Assembly: GCA_919902665.1 (NCBI GenBank)
Contig: CAKKRK010000084.1
Location: 1 to 58,025, forward strand
Source of the DNA: Nitrospiraceae bacterium
Lineage (GTDB): Bacteria; Nitrospirota; Nitrospiria; Nitrospirales; Nitrospiraceae
Length of the DNA stretch: 58,025 nucleotides
Direction of reading: 5' to 3'
The translations under genes and the position numbers were made by a program. Numbering within the stretch: the first letter of the stretch is position 1; each line of letters starts with the position of its first letter. The notes below the pieces were generated by a model, which was not told the origin of the DNA, searched no databases, and saw only the letters and a list, made by a program, of their open reading frames with translations. Shown here piece after piece: positions 1-9,582 of this stretch.

Positions 1-2
1 CC

Positions 3-701
3 TTACGCGACCATGCGATCGCGAGCCTCGGCCAGACTGGTCCCGAGGCGCTTCCTCGGTTGATTGGCCTCATGGCCGATGAAGATGTGGTGATTCGAGA
101 GGCTGCGGCCAGCGCGGTCGTTCGGATGGGGCCCTCCGTTGTCGAACCCATGATCGAAGCCCTGCAAGATGATTCCTGGGCGATCAGAGAACAGGCGGCC
201 TCGGTGCTTGGAAAATTACGGGACCGACGTGCCACTGAGCCTCTGGTCAAGGCGATTCATGACCGTGACGGCGCCGTCAGAACGGCAGCGGTGTGGGCGC
301 TGGAGCGGATCGGCGATTCACAAGCGGTGCCTGGGTTAATCGATGCACTCATGGACAATACCCTACGCGAAGATGCAGCTCGAGTGTTGAAGAAGATCGG
401 CGACGTGCGGGCGGTGGAGGCCTTGATCGATGGACTTTTAGGTTCCAATTGGATGGTTCGGCGTCATGCGGCCGAGGCACTGGGTAAGATCGGTGATCGC
501 CGAGCCGTCACCTCGTTGATCGAGTCGCTGAAAGATGAAGACTGGTTGGTCAGACGCAATGCCGCCGAATCACTCGCGCGGCTTGGCGCAACAGAATCCG
601 TTCAGCCCCTGCTGGCGCTGCTTCAAGACGAGAACACGATGGTCCAGGAAACTGTCGAGGCAGTGCTGGCCAGCCTCGGCTGGACACCTGAACCGCAATA
701 A
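3..701 (+). CDS. HEAT-repeat protein, 5' end outside window
   Basis: The reading frame is open from the first bases of the window, so the gene begins upstream; the TTG at 60 is only an internal codon. The visible part of about 230 residues consists wholly of HEAT/PBS-lyase-type helical repeats of about 31 residues. Each carries variants of 'VRxxAAxALGxIGDxRAVxxLI', for example at the segments DRRATEPLV, DSQAVPGLI, DVRAVEALI and DRRAVTSLI. Such solenoids act as protein-protein scaffolds; no catalytic motif or membrane segment is visible. A second HEAT protein starts 21 bp downstream on the same strand, so the two probably form an operon. Family assignment is firm; partner and pathway cannot be told from sequence. 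Confidence 0.85.
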   Translation, partial: LRDHAIASLGQTGPEALPRLIGLMADEDVVIREAAASAVVRMGPSVVEPMIEALQDDSWAIREQAASVLGKLRDRRATEPLVKAIHDRDGAVRTAAVWALERIGDSQAVPGLIDALMDNTLREDAARVLKKIGDVRAVEALIDGLLGSNWMVRRHAAEALGKIGDRRAVTSLIESLKDEDWLVRRNAAESLARLGATESVQPLLALLQDENTMVQETVEAVLASLGWTPEPQ

Positions 702-722
702 CTCAAATCATATAGAGGATAC

Positions 723-1433
723 ATGCCCATGGCGGATGAAGCTCCGAAGTTGATTCAGATCGCTCTGAAAGGTGGAGAGAAGAAGGACGGGTTCAACCTG
801 GTTACCGAGCGGGTTGTGGCGATCAACCCTGAGAGCAAACAGCTCGAGGTTGAGCTCCTGGCTTACGACGGCAAGACCGTCGTGCTGGATGTGGCCGAGG
901 AAGCGCTGGAGGACCTCAGGAAGCTCAAGGTCGGAGACGGTGCCACGATCCGTGTGGTCGAAGAAGGCGGGAAGCGGGTCGCGAAGAGTTTTAAGATTCG
1001 CGCAAAAGATCCGAACGCCGCCAAAGCCGACGCCATGTTGCTCGATCTCAGAGATTCACACTGGTTGAATCGCAAGTACGCGGCAGAGGTCTTGGGGGAG
1101 TTGAAAGATCCGCGTGCCATTGATCCTTTGGTGGCGGCGTTGAGCGACGAAGTTGGTGACGTGCGGCAACGAGCCTATGATTCATTGATCAAACTCGGTG
1201 GCCCCTCCGTGCCATCGCTTATTCCACTCCTCGTATCCGAAGAGGACGAGATTCGTCAATCCGCAACTGAGATTCTTCGGAAGATTGGCAAACCAGCCGT
1301 CGAACCGCTGGCCACTGCGTTGACCGACGCCGATGATCGGCTGACAACCCGAATCATGAAGGTGCTCGATCGAATGGGATACAAACCGAAAACGAAGGAC
1401 ACACCGAAAGCTGAGTTGCCGAGGTTGACCTAG
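723..1433 (+). CDS. HEAT-repeat protein with N-terminal beta-rich domain
   Basis: The protein has 236 residues. About the first 95 form a charged, probably beta-rich domain of unknown type (alternating V/I and K/E, no Cys). The rest, from roughly residue 100, is three to four HEAT repeats (KYAAEVLGELKDPRAIDPLV; DVRQRAYDSLIKLGGPSVPSL; EIRQSATEILRKIGKPAVEPL). The start is ATG 723, preceded by AGAGGA; a second ATG at 729 is equally possible. It lies 21 bp behind another HEAT-repeat gene and is probably co-transcribed with it. There is no signal peptide, so it is probably cytoplasmic. Function is unknown beyond scaffolding. Confidence 0.8.
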   Translation: MPMADEAPKLIQIALKGGEKKDGFNLVTERVVAINPESKQLEVELLAYDGKTVVLDVAEEALEDLRKLKVGDGATIRVVEEGGKRVAKSFKIRAKDPNAAKADAMLLDLRDSHWLNRKYAAEVLGELKDPRAIDPLVAALSDEVGDVRQRAYDSLIKLGGPSVPSLIPLLVSEEDEIRQSATEILRKIGKPAVEPLATALTDADDRLTTRIMKVLDRMGYKPKTKDTPKAELPRLT

Positions 1434-1439
1434 CAAGGT

Positions 1440-1550
1440 GTTGAAAACATCCGCCAGCGGCATTCTCGCATCGCACGCCTCGCAAAGTCGGCGATGCGGG
1501 CTCAGAAGCTCAGCGTACGATTCGCCTCTTCACTCGCTGCGGCCTTGCTG
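1440..1550. repeat. dispersed intergenic repeat, copy A
   Basis: This GC-rich non-coding stretch lies between the convergent HEAT and ugd genes. It contains GTTGAAAACATCCGCCAGC (1440-1458) and CTCGCTGCGGCCTTG (1533-1547). Both blocks recur, closer together, at 31,691-31,737 just upstream of ssrA. An internal inverted repeat GCATCGC/GCGATGC could fold. It looks like a genome-dispersed repeat; only two copies can be seen here. Confidence 0.45.
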
Positions 1551-1583
1551 AACGGCTTTGGGGGGATACCCTGCGAGCTCCGC

Positions 1584-2909
1584 TCAGCGAGTGCTCTTTG
1601 AACTCTGTTCCATACGCCCTACCGATATATATTTGAAGCCAGCAGCCCCCACGCGTTCAGGATCATAGACGTTTCGGAGATCAAGCAGGACAGGAACTCG
1701 CATGATCGACTTCAGCTTTTCAAAGTCCAGGGTTCGAAACACATTCCACTCGGTCATAATCACCACAGCGTCCGCTCCTTCAGCCGCGTGGTAGGTATCT
1801 TGGCAGGGCAGGAGTTCAGGCATGATCTGGCACGCTTCCGTTAGGGCCTCTGGATCATACGCGCGAATGCTCGCACCCTCGGCTATGAGGGCTCGACCAA
1901 TCGCCAAGGCCGGGGCCTCCCGGATGTCGTTGGTATTGGGCTTAAATGAAAGGCCCAGCATCGCCAACGTCTTCCCTTTCAGTCCCCCAACCGCCTCCCG
2001 GATCTTCTCGATCATCCGTTCTCGCTGAACGTCATTCACCCGTGAAGCCGCGGAAGCAATCTGCATAGGATAGCCATGGCGCTCGCCGGTCTGAATGAGT
2101 GCGGCGAGATCTTTCGGGAAGCATGAGCCACCAAAGCCTGGGCCTGCATGAAGAAACTTCGACCCGATGCGATGATCAAGCCCCATGCCCTTCGCCACCA
2201 TTTGAACATTGGCTCCGACTTTTTCACACAGGTTCGCGATCTCATTGATGAACGAAATCTTCGTCGCCAGGAAGGCATTGGAGGCATATTTGATGAGCTC
2301 AGCGGTCGGCACGTCGGTCACAACGATGGGGGTTTCGATTAGATAGAGCGGGCGATACAGATCCTTCATGATCGCCACGGCCTGATCGCTGTCCGCCCCG
2401 ATCACCACGCGATTCGGTCGCATGAAGTCTTCGATGGCCGACCCTTCACGGAGAAACTCTGGATTTGAGACCATGTCGAATCCCAAGGCATTCGTCTGAG
2501 CCTTGGCAATCACCTCACGAAGTTTTGCGCCAGTGCCGACGGGTACCGTGGACTTGGTCACGATGACCTTGTAGCCCGTCATGTGCCGCGCAATCCCTTT
2601 GCCGACTTCTTCCACATACGAGAGATCGGCAGATCCATCACCCCTAGGGGGAGTCCCAACAGCGATAAAGATGACCAGCGCCTTCTCGACGGCCTTCGCA
2701 ATGTCCGTGGTGAAACTGAGGCGGCCTTCTTTGATCCCCTTGGCCACCAATTCCTTGAGACCTGGTTCATAAAATGGGACGTCGCCTTTTTCAAGCTTCT
2801 CGATTCTTCGGCTGTCACTGTCCATGCAGGTGACATGAACGCCAAACTCGGCGAAACAGGCTCCTGTCACGAGTCCGACGTAACCGCTTCCAATCACACT
2901 GATGTGCAT
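1584..2909 (-). CDS. ugd: UDP-glucose 6-dehydrogenase
   Basis: UDP-glucose 6-dehydrogenase oxidises UDP-glucose twice with NAD+ to UDP-glucuronate, a precursor for exopolysaccharide and LPS sugars. The 441-residue length is normal for the family. The N-terminal Rossmann motif GSGYVGLVTGACFAEFG (residues 7-23) binds NAD. The mid-domain contains the family motif GPGFGGSCFPKD with the catalytic Cys, and the C-terminal UDP-binding domain carries SFKPNTNDIREAPA. The ATG at 2909 is preceded by AGGAGG. It is divergent from the membrane/spermidine-synthase-like gene at 3093. No other polysaccharide gene lies beside it, so the product it feeds cannot be named. Confidence 0.95.
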   Translation of the reverse strand: MHISVIGSGYVGLVTGACFAEFGVHVTCMDSDSRRIEKLEKGDVPFYEPGLKELVAKGIKEGRLSFTTDIAKAVEKALVIFIAVGTPPRGDGSADLSYVEEVGKGIARHMTGYKVIVTKSTVPVGTGAKLREVIAKAQTNALGFDMVSNPEFLREGSAIEDFMRPNRVVIGADSDQAVAIMKDLYRPLYLIETPIVVTDVPTAELIKYASNAFLATKISFINEIANLCEKVGANVQMVAKGMGLDHRIGSKFLHAGPGFGGSCFPKDLAALIQTGERHGYPMQIASAASRVNDVQRERMIEKIREAVGGLKGKTLAMLGLSFKPNTNDIREAPALAIGRALIAEGASIRAYDPEALTEACQIMPELLPCQDTYHAAEGADAVVIMTEWNVFRTLDFEKLKSIMRVPVLLDLRNVYDPERVGAAGFKYISVGRMEQSSKSTR

Positions 2910-3092
2910 GGGCTCCTCCTCGTTCCATTACGTAAATCGTGTAAAAGTATAACAACCTGAGCCTTATGGAGCAACGAATTCCAGGATTGATCAGCCCCAT
3001 GAAGATCCTTCACCCTTCGTTGACTCTCGGAAAATGCGTTGAGTACAATCCGACGCCGTTTCCCACTCTATTAGGAGAGAGGCTCAACACCT

Positions 3093-4652
3093 TTGCCCAA
3101 ATCGATGACTGTACATCCTGCACATATTCCCCGCTGGTTTCTGCTCTTGACCGCTCTCATGACCGGGGCAGTGGTCATGGCGTTGGAAATCCTTGGCAGC
3201 CGGCTCTTGGCTCCCGTCTTCGGCAGCTCGTTGTTTGTCTGGGGTGCACTGATAGGAGTGATCCTGGCCGCTATGAGCAGCGGATACGCGTTCGGCGGGT
3301 GGATCTCGGATCGCTATACTGGCAGTGGGGTGCTGGCCGCCCTGTTGTTTTTTTCAGGAAGCTGGACATTTCTCGTCGCGTGGGCGAACCAACCTATTCT
3401 GTTTGAGATCGAGAAGCTGGTGCAAGACCCTCGCTGGGGCCCTTGCCTCGCCGCGACCGCACTCCTCGCCCCTCCCGCGTTCGGGCTCAGCGGCGTCTTG
3501 CCGGCCATGTTGCGTTTAGCGGTCGCCGACATGGAGCACATCGGCCGGCAGACAGGCCGCATGATTGCCCTGTCGACCATCGGCAGTCTGGCCGGAACCT
3601 GGGGCACTGCCTTCTTTCTCTTGTCGTGGCTCGGAAGCCAATCGCTCATGGCCTGGCTGGGTGGTATTCAAGTCGGACTTGGGTTCCTGTGGTTTATGAA
3701 AGGAACATCAGCCCGCCCCTTGGTATCACTGATGATCCTCGGTTGCTTCGCCCTATTGGGAACCATGGCTCTCAACCCAATCCAACGATTGAAGACCCCT
3801 ATCTATCAAGAGGAAAGTCCATACCAGCAGGTTCGAATTCGAGAAGACAATCTCTTTCGGTATCTTGTATTGGATCGTACGTTCCACGCCACGATGTGGA
3901 AAGTCGACCCGACAACCCTCTTCCTCCCCTACAGCCAAATGATGGTGTCTTCGCTGGCATTGGTGTCCGAACCAAAGCGCGGCCTCATTCTCGGGCATGG
4001 TGGGGGTTCAATCGCGAAGTGGTTGGCACAGCACTGGCCGGATTTGGAGATGGATATCGTGGAGTTCGACCCGGTCGTCGTCCGAATGGCCGAAGAGTAT
4101 TTTGAGTATCGCCCACCGGCAAACCATCACATCTTCGTGAAGGATGGACGAGCCTTTCTCAACGCGACGAATCACACCTACGATGTCATGTGGATCGACG
4201 CCTTCGCACGAGATATGATCCCGTTTCATCTCACCACGACGGAGTTTTACTCCTTGGTGCGAAGGCACCTGAACCCGGAGGGAATCGTCGCAGTCAATCT
4301 GGCTTCATCCGGTAAAGAAGGCGACCTCGCTCGAGCTGCTGCAGTGGTTCAAACCATGCGACAGGCCTTTCCAATCCTCACCACATTCGGCGTCGAGGGG
4401 CCCTGGAAAACGGGAATGACCCCGGCGAAGAATCTGATCTTCTTTGGAGGCCATGCGATCGAGCATGAATCAGAGAACGGTGTCGTCGCGAAGATCACAG
4501 ACATGGCGATGAATCAGCGCCTGCCGATGGAAACAATTGCGTTATTGAGTACTCGCCGAACCGAATCCTGGCCACCTGGCGTCGTCCTGAGCGACGATTT
4601 TGCCCCCTACGATCTTCTCCTTGGGCGAGAACGATCACAATTGGTGGAATGA
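3093..4652 (+). CDS. membrane protein with C-terminal spermidine synthase-like domain
   Basis: The 519 residues form two parts. The N-terminal half (to about residue 230) has six or more hydrophobic helices beginning LLLTALMTGAVVMALEILG, as in the fused MFS/spermidine synthase family. The C-terminal half has a Rossmann-type aminopropyl/methyltransferase fold with the nucleotide-binding stretch GLILGHGGGSIAKWL, the acidic segment DIVEFDPVVV and DVMWIDAF. In this family the typical polyamine substrate residues are often altered, so real spermidine synthesis is uncertain. The start is TTG 3093, 10 bases after GAGAGG. An in-frame ATG at 3105 would remove four residues but sits farther from that ribosome site. 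It is a single gene, convergent with otsB. Confidence 0.8.
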   Translation: MPKSMTVHPAHIPRWFLLLTALMTGAVVMALEILGSRLLAPVFGSSLFVWGALIGVILAAMSSGYAFGGWISDRYTGSGVLAALLFFSGSWTFLVAWANQPILFEIEKLVQDPRWGPCLAATALLAPPAFGLSGVLPAMLRLAVADMEHIGRQTGRMIALSTIGSLAGTWGTAFFLLSWLGSQSLMAWLGGIQVGLGFLWFMKGTSARPLVSLMILGCFALLGTMALNPIQRLKTPIYQEESPYQQVRIREDNLFRYLVLDRTFHATMWKVDPTTLFLPYSQMMVSSLALVSEPKRGLILGHGGGSIAKWLAQHWPDLEMDIVEFDPVVVRMAEEYFEYRPPANHHIFVKDGRAFLNATNHTYDVMWIDAFARDMIPFHLTTTEFYSLVRRHLNPEGIVAVNLASSGKEGDLARAAAVVQTMRQAFPILTTFGVEGPWKTGMTPAKNLIFFGGHAIEHESENGVVAKITDMAMNQRLPMETIALLSTRRTESWPPGVVLSDDFAPYDLLLGRERSQLVE

Positions 4653-4670
4653 GGACAGGCTTCTCCGGAT

Positions 4671-5498
4671 CTATTCGTTGGGGTGCGGAACAGGTCGAGT
4701 GGCTCCATGTTCATGGCAGCCGCTCCAGGTGTGAATGCTTTGGTCACCGACCTCGACGAGAAGTCGAAGCATCTCGGTGATTTCCGTCTGTCTTTTGAGG
4801 AAATACCGAGCGGCGGACCCCTTCTTCTTGCCGACTCGCACGGTAAGAATGCGGTGGTCCCGCAGCGCAAAGACATCCTCATCGGTCTCGTCGTCTCCCA
4901 CGTAGAGAGCCGTACTACAGTCAAGTCTGCGCATGTACTCCAGCAATGCCGTCCCCTTGTGTGACGCCGTGGGCGGCATCACATTGACGACGGACTTCCC
5001 AAGGACAATGCGAGGAGGAGGAGACAATTCAGCAATGATGCGAGTGATAAGCGCCCGGGCCTCGTCTCGCTGCTCGACCGTTCGATAATGGAAGGAGAGC
5101 GAATAGGACTTATTCTCGACAGTCACACCACTTCGTAGCAACTCGTCCTGAAATCGTCCGGTGATCAATTCCAGCCATCCAGAACTGGTCTCGCGGACTT
5201 GCTGGATATCTTCCTGGCGCGTGTGAGGACCTTCTGAGCCATGGTTTCCAATCAAGTGAGGCACGGTAGTCCCGACACGTGAGCGCAAGTCCTCCACGGA
5301 GCGTCCCGAGATAATGGCGGTGGGAGCGCGCGTCGCGAGTTTCTCAAGCCAGAAACGGATGGGGCGCGATAGCCGCGCCGCATGATGCTCTCGGACGATT
5401 TTCGCCAAGGTCCCATCAAAATCAAACGCATAAAGAGACCGGCCCTTCAGGATGGCCTCCAGATCAAGCTTCCCTTTTTCCGTCAAAAGATAATCCAT
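4671..5498 (-). CDS. otsB: trehalose-6-phosphate phosphatase
   Basis: The enzyme hydrolyses trehalose 6-phosphate to trehalose and phosphate, the second step of the OtsAB pathway. It has 275 residues and is HAD-superfamily: motif I FDFDGTL has the nucleophile and acid/base aspartates at about residues 26 and 28, and the later motif GDDETDEDVF binds Mg2+. The family feature NHGSEGP follows motif II. It starts 10 bp after the otsA stop codon on the same strand, so the two are co-transcribed. It acts in the cytoplasm. The last 15 residues run past the usual family end and include HEHG and a Pro-rich tail of no known role. Confidence 0.93.
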   Translation of the reverse strand: MDYLLTEKGKLDLEAILKGRSLYAFDFDGTLAKIVREHHAARLSRPIRFWLEKLATRAPTAIISGRSVEDLRSRVGTTVPHLIGNHGSEGPHTRQEDIQQVRETSSGWLELITGRFQDELLRSGVTVENKSYSLSFHYRTVEQRDEARALITRIIAELSPPPRIVLGKSVVNVMPPTASHKGTALLEYMRRLDCSTALYVGDDETDEDVFALRDHRILTVRVGKKKGSAARYFLKRQTEITEMLRLLVEVGDQSIHTWSGCHEHGATRPVPHPNE

Positions 5499-5508
5499 GG
5501 TCCTTCCA

Positions 5509-7749
5509 TCAACTCAACAGACTCGGCCGCCGCACCTGTTGCATGACTCGCTCCTTTTGTCTCATTCGGGCGGCATCGATGAGCATACGACCGGCCCAGC
5601 GATACACATTGAACTCCTGAATCAGTCCACGCATGCTCTGCATCCTGGCCCGCTGCTCCACCTTCGGCATCGTCAGGCCAAGGTGAAGCGCGGCCGCAAA
5701 TTGATCAATGTCGTAGGGATTGATGACGAGCGCCTCCGTCAGTTCCCGAGCGGCTCCGGTGAATTGACTCAGAATCAACACTCCCTGCTCGTCGTCCCTG
5801 GCACCGACGAACTCCTTCGCAACCAAATTCATACCGTCATGGAGACTGCTGACCACACAGAGGTCTGCTCCACGATAACACTCACAGACCTGAGACGCCT
5901 CGTGATGCTGAATCCGTAAGCAGATCGGCTCATACCCGTCTCGCCCAAACCGTTTGTTGATCTGCTCCGCCAACGCTAAGACCTGGCTGGTGAAATGCTG
6001 GTACTGATCGATCATGGCACGGCTGGGGGCGGCAATCTGAATAAAGGTAAACTTCCCGATCCATTCGGGCTGGAGTTCCAGCAATCGTTCCACAGCCATG
6101 AACCGCTCCAGGATCCCCTTCGTATAATCTAGACGCTCCACTCCCAGGCCCACGAAGCGATCCGGAGGCATCCCACACATCTCCCGCAACCTGGTTCGGC
6201 ATTCAGGGACCGACGGCTGGTCGCGCAACCATTGCAACGGCCACTCGATGGAGATCGGATAGGGGTTGACCGCTGTCATCTTCCCCCCATAAGAAACCGT
6301 TGAACTGTTTCGATCGATGCGCGCCTCGAGTATCCGATCGACACAGTCGATGAAGTTGTTGCAGTGGACTCTGGTATGGAATCCCAGAATGCTGCTTCCG
6401 AGCAGCCCTTCCAGAATCTCCTGCCTCCAAGGACAGATCCCAAAACTTTCCGCATTGGCCCAGGGAATATGCCAGAACATGATGATCGTCGCCGTCGGCA
6501 ATCGATCTCGGATGAGCTTTGGAACCAGGGCGAGATGGTAATCCTGAACAAGCACAACCGGATTGTCGGTCGTGGCCTCCTCGTAGACGGCCTGAGCAAA
6601 ACGCTCATTGACGGCGACATAGTGTTTCCAATCGGATGAACGGAACGTGGGCCGGACATGGGCGATGTGGCAGAGCGGCCATAACCCCTCGTTGGCAAAT
6701 CCGTAATAGTATCCGGCCTCTTCCTCGGCAGTCAGCCACACACGCCGAATCTCATAGGTGGGATGCCCCGGCGGAACGCTGACATGGTTCCGGCCGTCCA
6801 CCACCTCTCGATCCGCTGATCCGTTCCCGTGCGCGACCCATGTCCCGGAGCAGGCGCGCATCACCGGCTCAAGCGCCGAGACAAGTCCGCTCGCCGGCAC
6901 CTGCACGACGATATTCCGATCTTGCCAAAAGTGGGCATAGGGCTGCCGGTTGGACACAATCAGCACCTGATCGCCCGAGAACTGTTCATGAAGAATGGAT
7001 TTGAGACTGGTCGGGGACCAGGAAATCTGCGTCTCATCGCGCATGCGGCGATCGGTCTCAAGAGCCTGGACCAACGAGCGCAAGTCCTTCGCCAGCGGCT
7101 GGAGTTCCGGAGCATGTTGCCCCTGCGTGAGAGGGGTCAGCAGTCTTTCTCCCTTAACCATCGCTCGTACCCCGGCCACCCATTCTTTCCAGCTGAAATG
7201 TGCGACCAACACCGTAACGAGCGAAATAACTGCCGTAAGACCCGCAAATAAATAAAAGACGTAGCGTTTGGTATCGCTGCTCCGTTGTTGGATAAACCTC
7301 ATGTCCTGGAGGAGTAACAGACGTCCAAGCCGACGCCCGCTGGATTCAATGGACGCCGACATGATATGCAGCGGTCCACTACTGAACGATCGGAGGGTCG
7401 AGGAGTTGGGAGCGAGGTTCAGAGTATCCTTACAGGGGAGATCCTGCGGATAGGCCTGGGTCTCATAGAGCAGACTGTTCTCGAGGTCACAAAAGCCCAG
7501 GGCATACAGCCGCTCATCCTGAATAATGCGCGTAAAATAGGCAGAGATCTTGTCTTTAGAGTTCTTGACCAGAAGCTCCGCCAGCGGTCCCTCCATCGTA
7601 TTGACCATGAGTTTGGACCGCATATCGAGATCGCGGACAAACCATTTCAATTGGAGTGAATCGACGAGCGGGATGACCCCATAGGCGATCACGGCCAGCA
7701 CGATCACCAAGGGGAGCACAAACCGCAGAGAAAGTGCGAGCAACCTCAT
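5509..7749 (-). CDS. otsA: membrane-anchored trehalose-6-phosphate synthase
   Basis: This GT20 enzyme makes trehalose 6-phosphate from a nucleotide-glucose donor and glucose 6-phosphate. The start chosen is ATG 7749 (MRLLALSLRF), because the longer reading frame upstream overlaps the divergent GH15 gene. The product has 746 residues, against about 450-500 for ordinary OtsA. Residues 9-30 and 163-184 are transmembrane helices flanking a segment of about 130 residues that should lie outside the cytoplasm. A linker of about 75 residues follows, resembling a HAMP/coiled-coil signal helix. The GT20 domain begins near residue 262 (VLIVSNRQPY) and holds the family motifs MFWHIPWANAE, ERLDYTKGI and LHDGMNLVAKEFV. 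The layout suggests synthesis controlled by an envelope signal. It forms an operon with otsB. Confidence 0.9.
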   Translation of the reverse strand: MRLLALSLRFVLPLVIVLAVIAYGVIPLVDSLQLKWFVRDLDMRSKLMVNTMEGPLAELLVKNSKDKISAYFTRIIQDERLYALGFCDLENSLLYETQAYPQDLPCKDTLNLAPNSSTLRSFSSGPLHIMSASIESSGRRLGRLLLLQDMRFIQQRSSDTKRYVFYLFAGLTAVISLVTVLVAHFSWKEWVAGVRAMVKGERLLTPLTQGQHAPELQPLAKDLRSLVQALETDRRMRDETQISWSPTSLKSILHEQFSGDQVLIVSNRQPYAHFWQDRNIVVQVPASGLVSALEPVMRACSGTWVAHGNGSADREVVDGRNHVSVPPGHPTYEIRRVWLTAEEEAGYYYGFANEGLWPLCHIAHVRPTFRSSDWKHYVAVNERFAQAVYEEATTDNPVVLVQDYHLALVPKLIRDRLPTATIIMFWHIPWANAESFGICPWRQEILEGLLGSSILGFHTRVHCNNFIDCVDRILEARIDRNSSTVSYGGKMTAVNPYPISIEWPLQWLRDQPSVPECRTRLREMCGMPPDRFVGLGVERLDYTKGILERFMAVERLLELQPEWIGKFTFIQIAAPSRAMIDQYQHFTSQVLALAEQINKRFGRDGYEPICLRIQHHEASQVCECYRGADLCVVSSLHDGMNLVAKEFVGARDDEQGVLILSQFTGAARELTEALVINPYDIDQFAAALHLGLTMPKVEQRARMQSMRGLIQEFNVYRWAGRMLIDAARMRQKERVMQQVRRPSLLS

Positions 7750-7797
7750 GGAAACAAGGTAGTTTACTTTCGTGGAGAAATCAAATATGGTCAGCCT

Positions 7798-9582
7798 GTG
7801 TACCAATACGGACTCATCGGAAACTGCCAAATTTCCGCGCTGATCAGTGCACAAGGGTCTCTCGACTGGTTGTGCCTCCCGAGGCCAGATAGCCCTCCGA
7901 TCTTCGGGAAAATCCTGGACCAGGAGGGTGGCCAGTTTTCCATCTCCGCATCTATCCCATCCTCGGAAACAACCACGACACAACAATACCTCCCGAACAC
8001 CAATATCCTGATTACCACCGTCTCGTTACCCAATGGGGACGCCTTCCGGATTACCGACTTTTGCCCTCGCTTCCTGCAATATGGCCGTATCTATCGTCCA
8101 GCCGCCCTCTTTCGGATCGTCGAGCCGCTGAGCGGATCACCGTCGATTCGTGTCTGTTGTAAGCCAGTCTCCGGTTGGGAGAAAACGCCGGTTCGACCTG
8201 TCCGCGGCAGCAGCCACGTTCGATACGATATTCGGGGAGACTACTTGCGGCTGCTCACGAATATGCCACTGACGTACCTCTGCGAGGAAACGCCGGTCAT
8301 CCTGACGTCGAAGATGTACTTCGCACTGACGTGGGGACTCGGGATTGAAGATGATCTCGTCAAAGTCAGTCACGAATTTCTCGATCAGACGACCAAGTAC
8401 TGGCGGACCTGGGTCAAGCAGTGCTCGATCCCGGTCATCTATCAGGAGGAGGTCATCCGCTCGGCCCTCGCACTGAAACTCAACTGTTACGAGGACACCG
8501 GAGCGATTCTCGCTGCGCCCACCACCAGCTTACCCGAAGAACCAGGCGGACCTCGTAACTGGGACTATCGCTACTGCTGGCTGCGCGATGCCCATTTCTC
8601 GCTTTCGGCGTTTCACAATCTCGGCCAGTTTGAAGAAATGGAAGGCTTCCTAAAGTTTCTTCTGAATGTCGGCTATGCCAGTGAGCAATCCCACGATCGC
8701 TTGGCGCCGGTGTATAAACTCAGTCAGGACCTGCCCCTTCCGGAAACTGAGCATGCCAACTGGCAGGGATTTCTCGGAAGCCGGCCCGTGCGAAGCCACA
8801 ACCAGGCAGCCGAACATATACAGAGCGACGTGTACGGCGAGATGATTCTCACGCTGGCTCCCATCTTCTTTGACAATCGGTTCATTGACCTGCGGACCAA
8901 AGAACATGAAGCGCTGGTCGCCAATTTGGTCCGCCTCTGTGAGCGAAGCATCTCCCAGCCGGATGCCGGACCATGGGAGATTCGTAATGGCTGGAAGGAG
9001 CATTCGTTCACGAATCTCATGTGTTGGGCCGGACTAGACCGAGCCTACCGTATGCAGCAAGCCGGGTTCCTCCGCGATCTGCCGACCAACCTGGACAGCG
9101 CCCGCGCGCGCGCGGCAAATGCTTTATTGCAAGCCACCAAGGACAAGGCCCTCCGGAATGGACCGACTGACGAGAGTTACGACGCCTCCTTAGCTCAATT
9201 GGCCATTCTCGGATTTCCAGATCAACAGGTGTGCGATACGACGATCACGCAGATCAAACAAGCCCTCGCCGTGCGCCAAGACGGAAAGGAAACGGGGTTT
9301 TTCTTCCGCTACCTCCGGCAGGACGATTTCGGTAAGCCTCAGTCGAGCTTTGTCATTTGCTCATTCTGGGTCGTTCAAGCGCTCGCCAAACTGGGTCGTC
9401 TCGCTGAGGCAAAGCAGATCATGAACCAGATTCTCACCGGAGCCAATGGCGTCGGGCTCTTTGCCGAGCACTTCGTGCCGGAAACTCGCGTCCAACTCGG
9501 GAACTTCCCGCAGGCCTATTCCCACGTCGGCTTGATCAACGCCGCGTTCGCCGTCAGCCCGCCATGGAGCGATGTGCTGTAG
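7798..9582 (+). CDS. GH15 family glucoamylase/trehalase-like hydrolase
   Basis: The 594-residue protein matches glycoside hydrolase family 15, whose (alpha/alpha)6-barrel enzymes hydrolyse alpha-glucosidic bonds; bacterial members include glucoamylases and trehalases. The N-terminal domain begins YQYGLIGNCQISALISAQGS, typical of this bacterial subfamily. The catalytic barrel has RNWDYRYCWLRDAHFSLSAF, then EIRNGWKEHSFTNLMCWAGL and the second acidic region near the C terminus. No signal peptide is visible, so the enzyme should be cytoplasmic. The start is GTG 7798 with only a weak upstream ribosome site. It is divergent from otsA with just 48 bp between starts, which makes a trehalase role plausible; that role is inferred from context. 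Confidence 0.85.
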   Translation: MYQYGLIGNCQISALISAQGSLDWLCLPRPDSPPIFGKILDQEGGQFSISASIPSSETTTTQQYLPNTNILITTVSLPNGDAFRITDFCPRFLQYGRIYRPAALFRIVEPLSGSPSIRVCCKPVSGWEKTPVRPVRGSSHVRYDIRGDYLRLLTNMPLTYLCEETPVILTSKMYFALTWGLGIEDDLVKVSHEFLDQTTKYWRTWVKQCSIPVIYQEEVIRSALALKLNCYEDTGAILAAPTTSLPEEPGGPRNWDYRYCWLRDAHFSLSAFHNLGQFEEMEGFLKFLLNVGYASEQSHDRLAPVYKLSQDLPLPETEHANWQGFLGSRPVRSHNQAAEHIQSDVYGEMILTLAPIFFDNRFIDLRTKEHEALVANLVRLCERSISQPDAGPWEIRNGWKEHSFTNLMCWAGLDRAYRMQQAGFLRDLPTNLDSARARAANALLQATKDKALRNGPTDESYDASLAQLAILGFPDQQVCDTTITQIKQALAVRQDGKETGFFFRYLRQDDFGKPQSSFVICSFWVVQALAKLGRLAEAKQIMNQILTGANGVGLFAEHFVPETRVQLGNFPQAYSHVGLINAAFAVSPPWSDVL

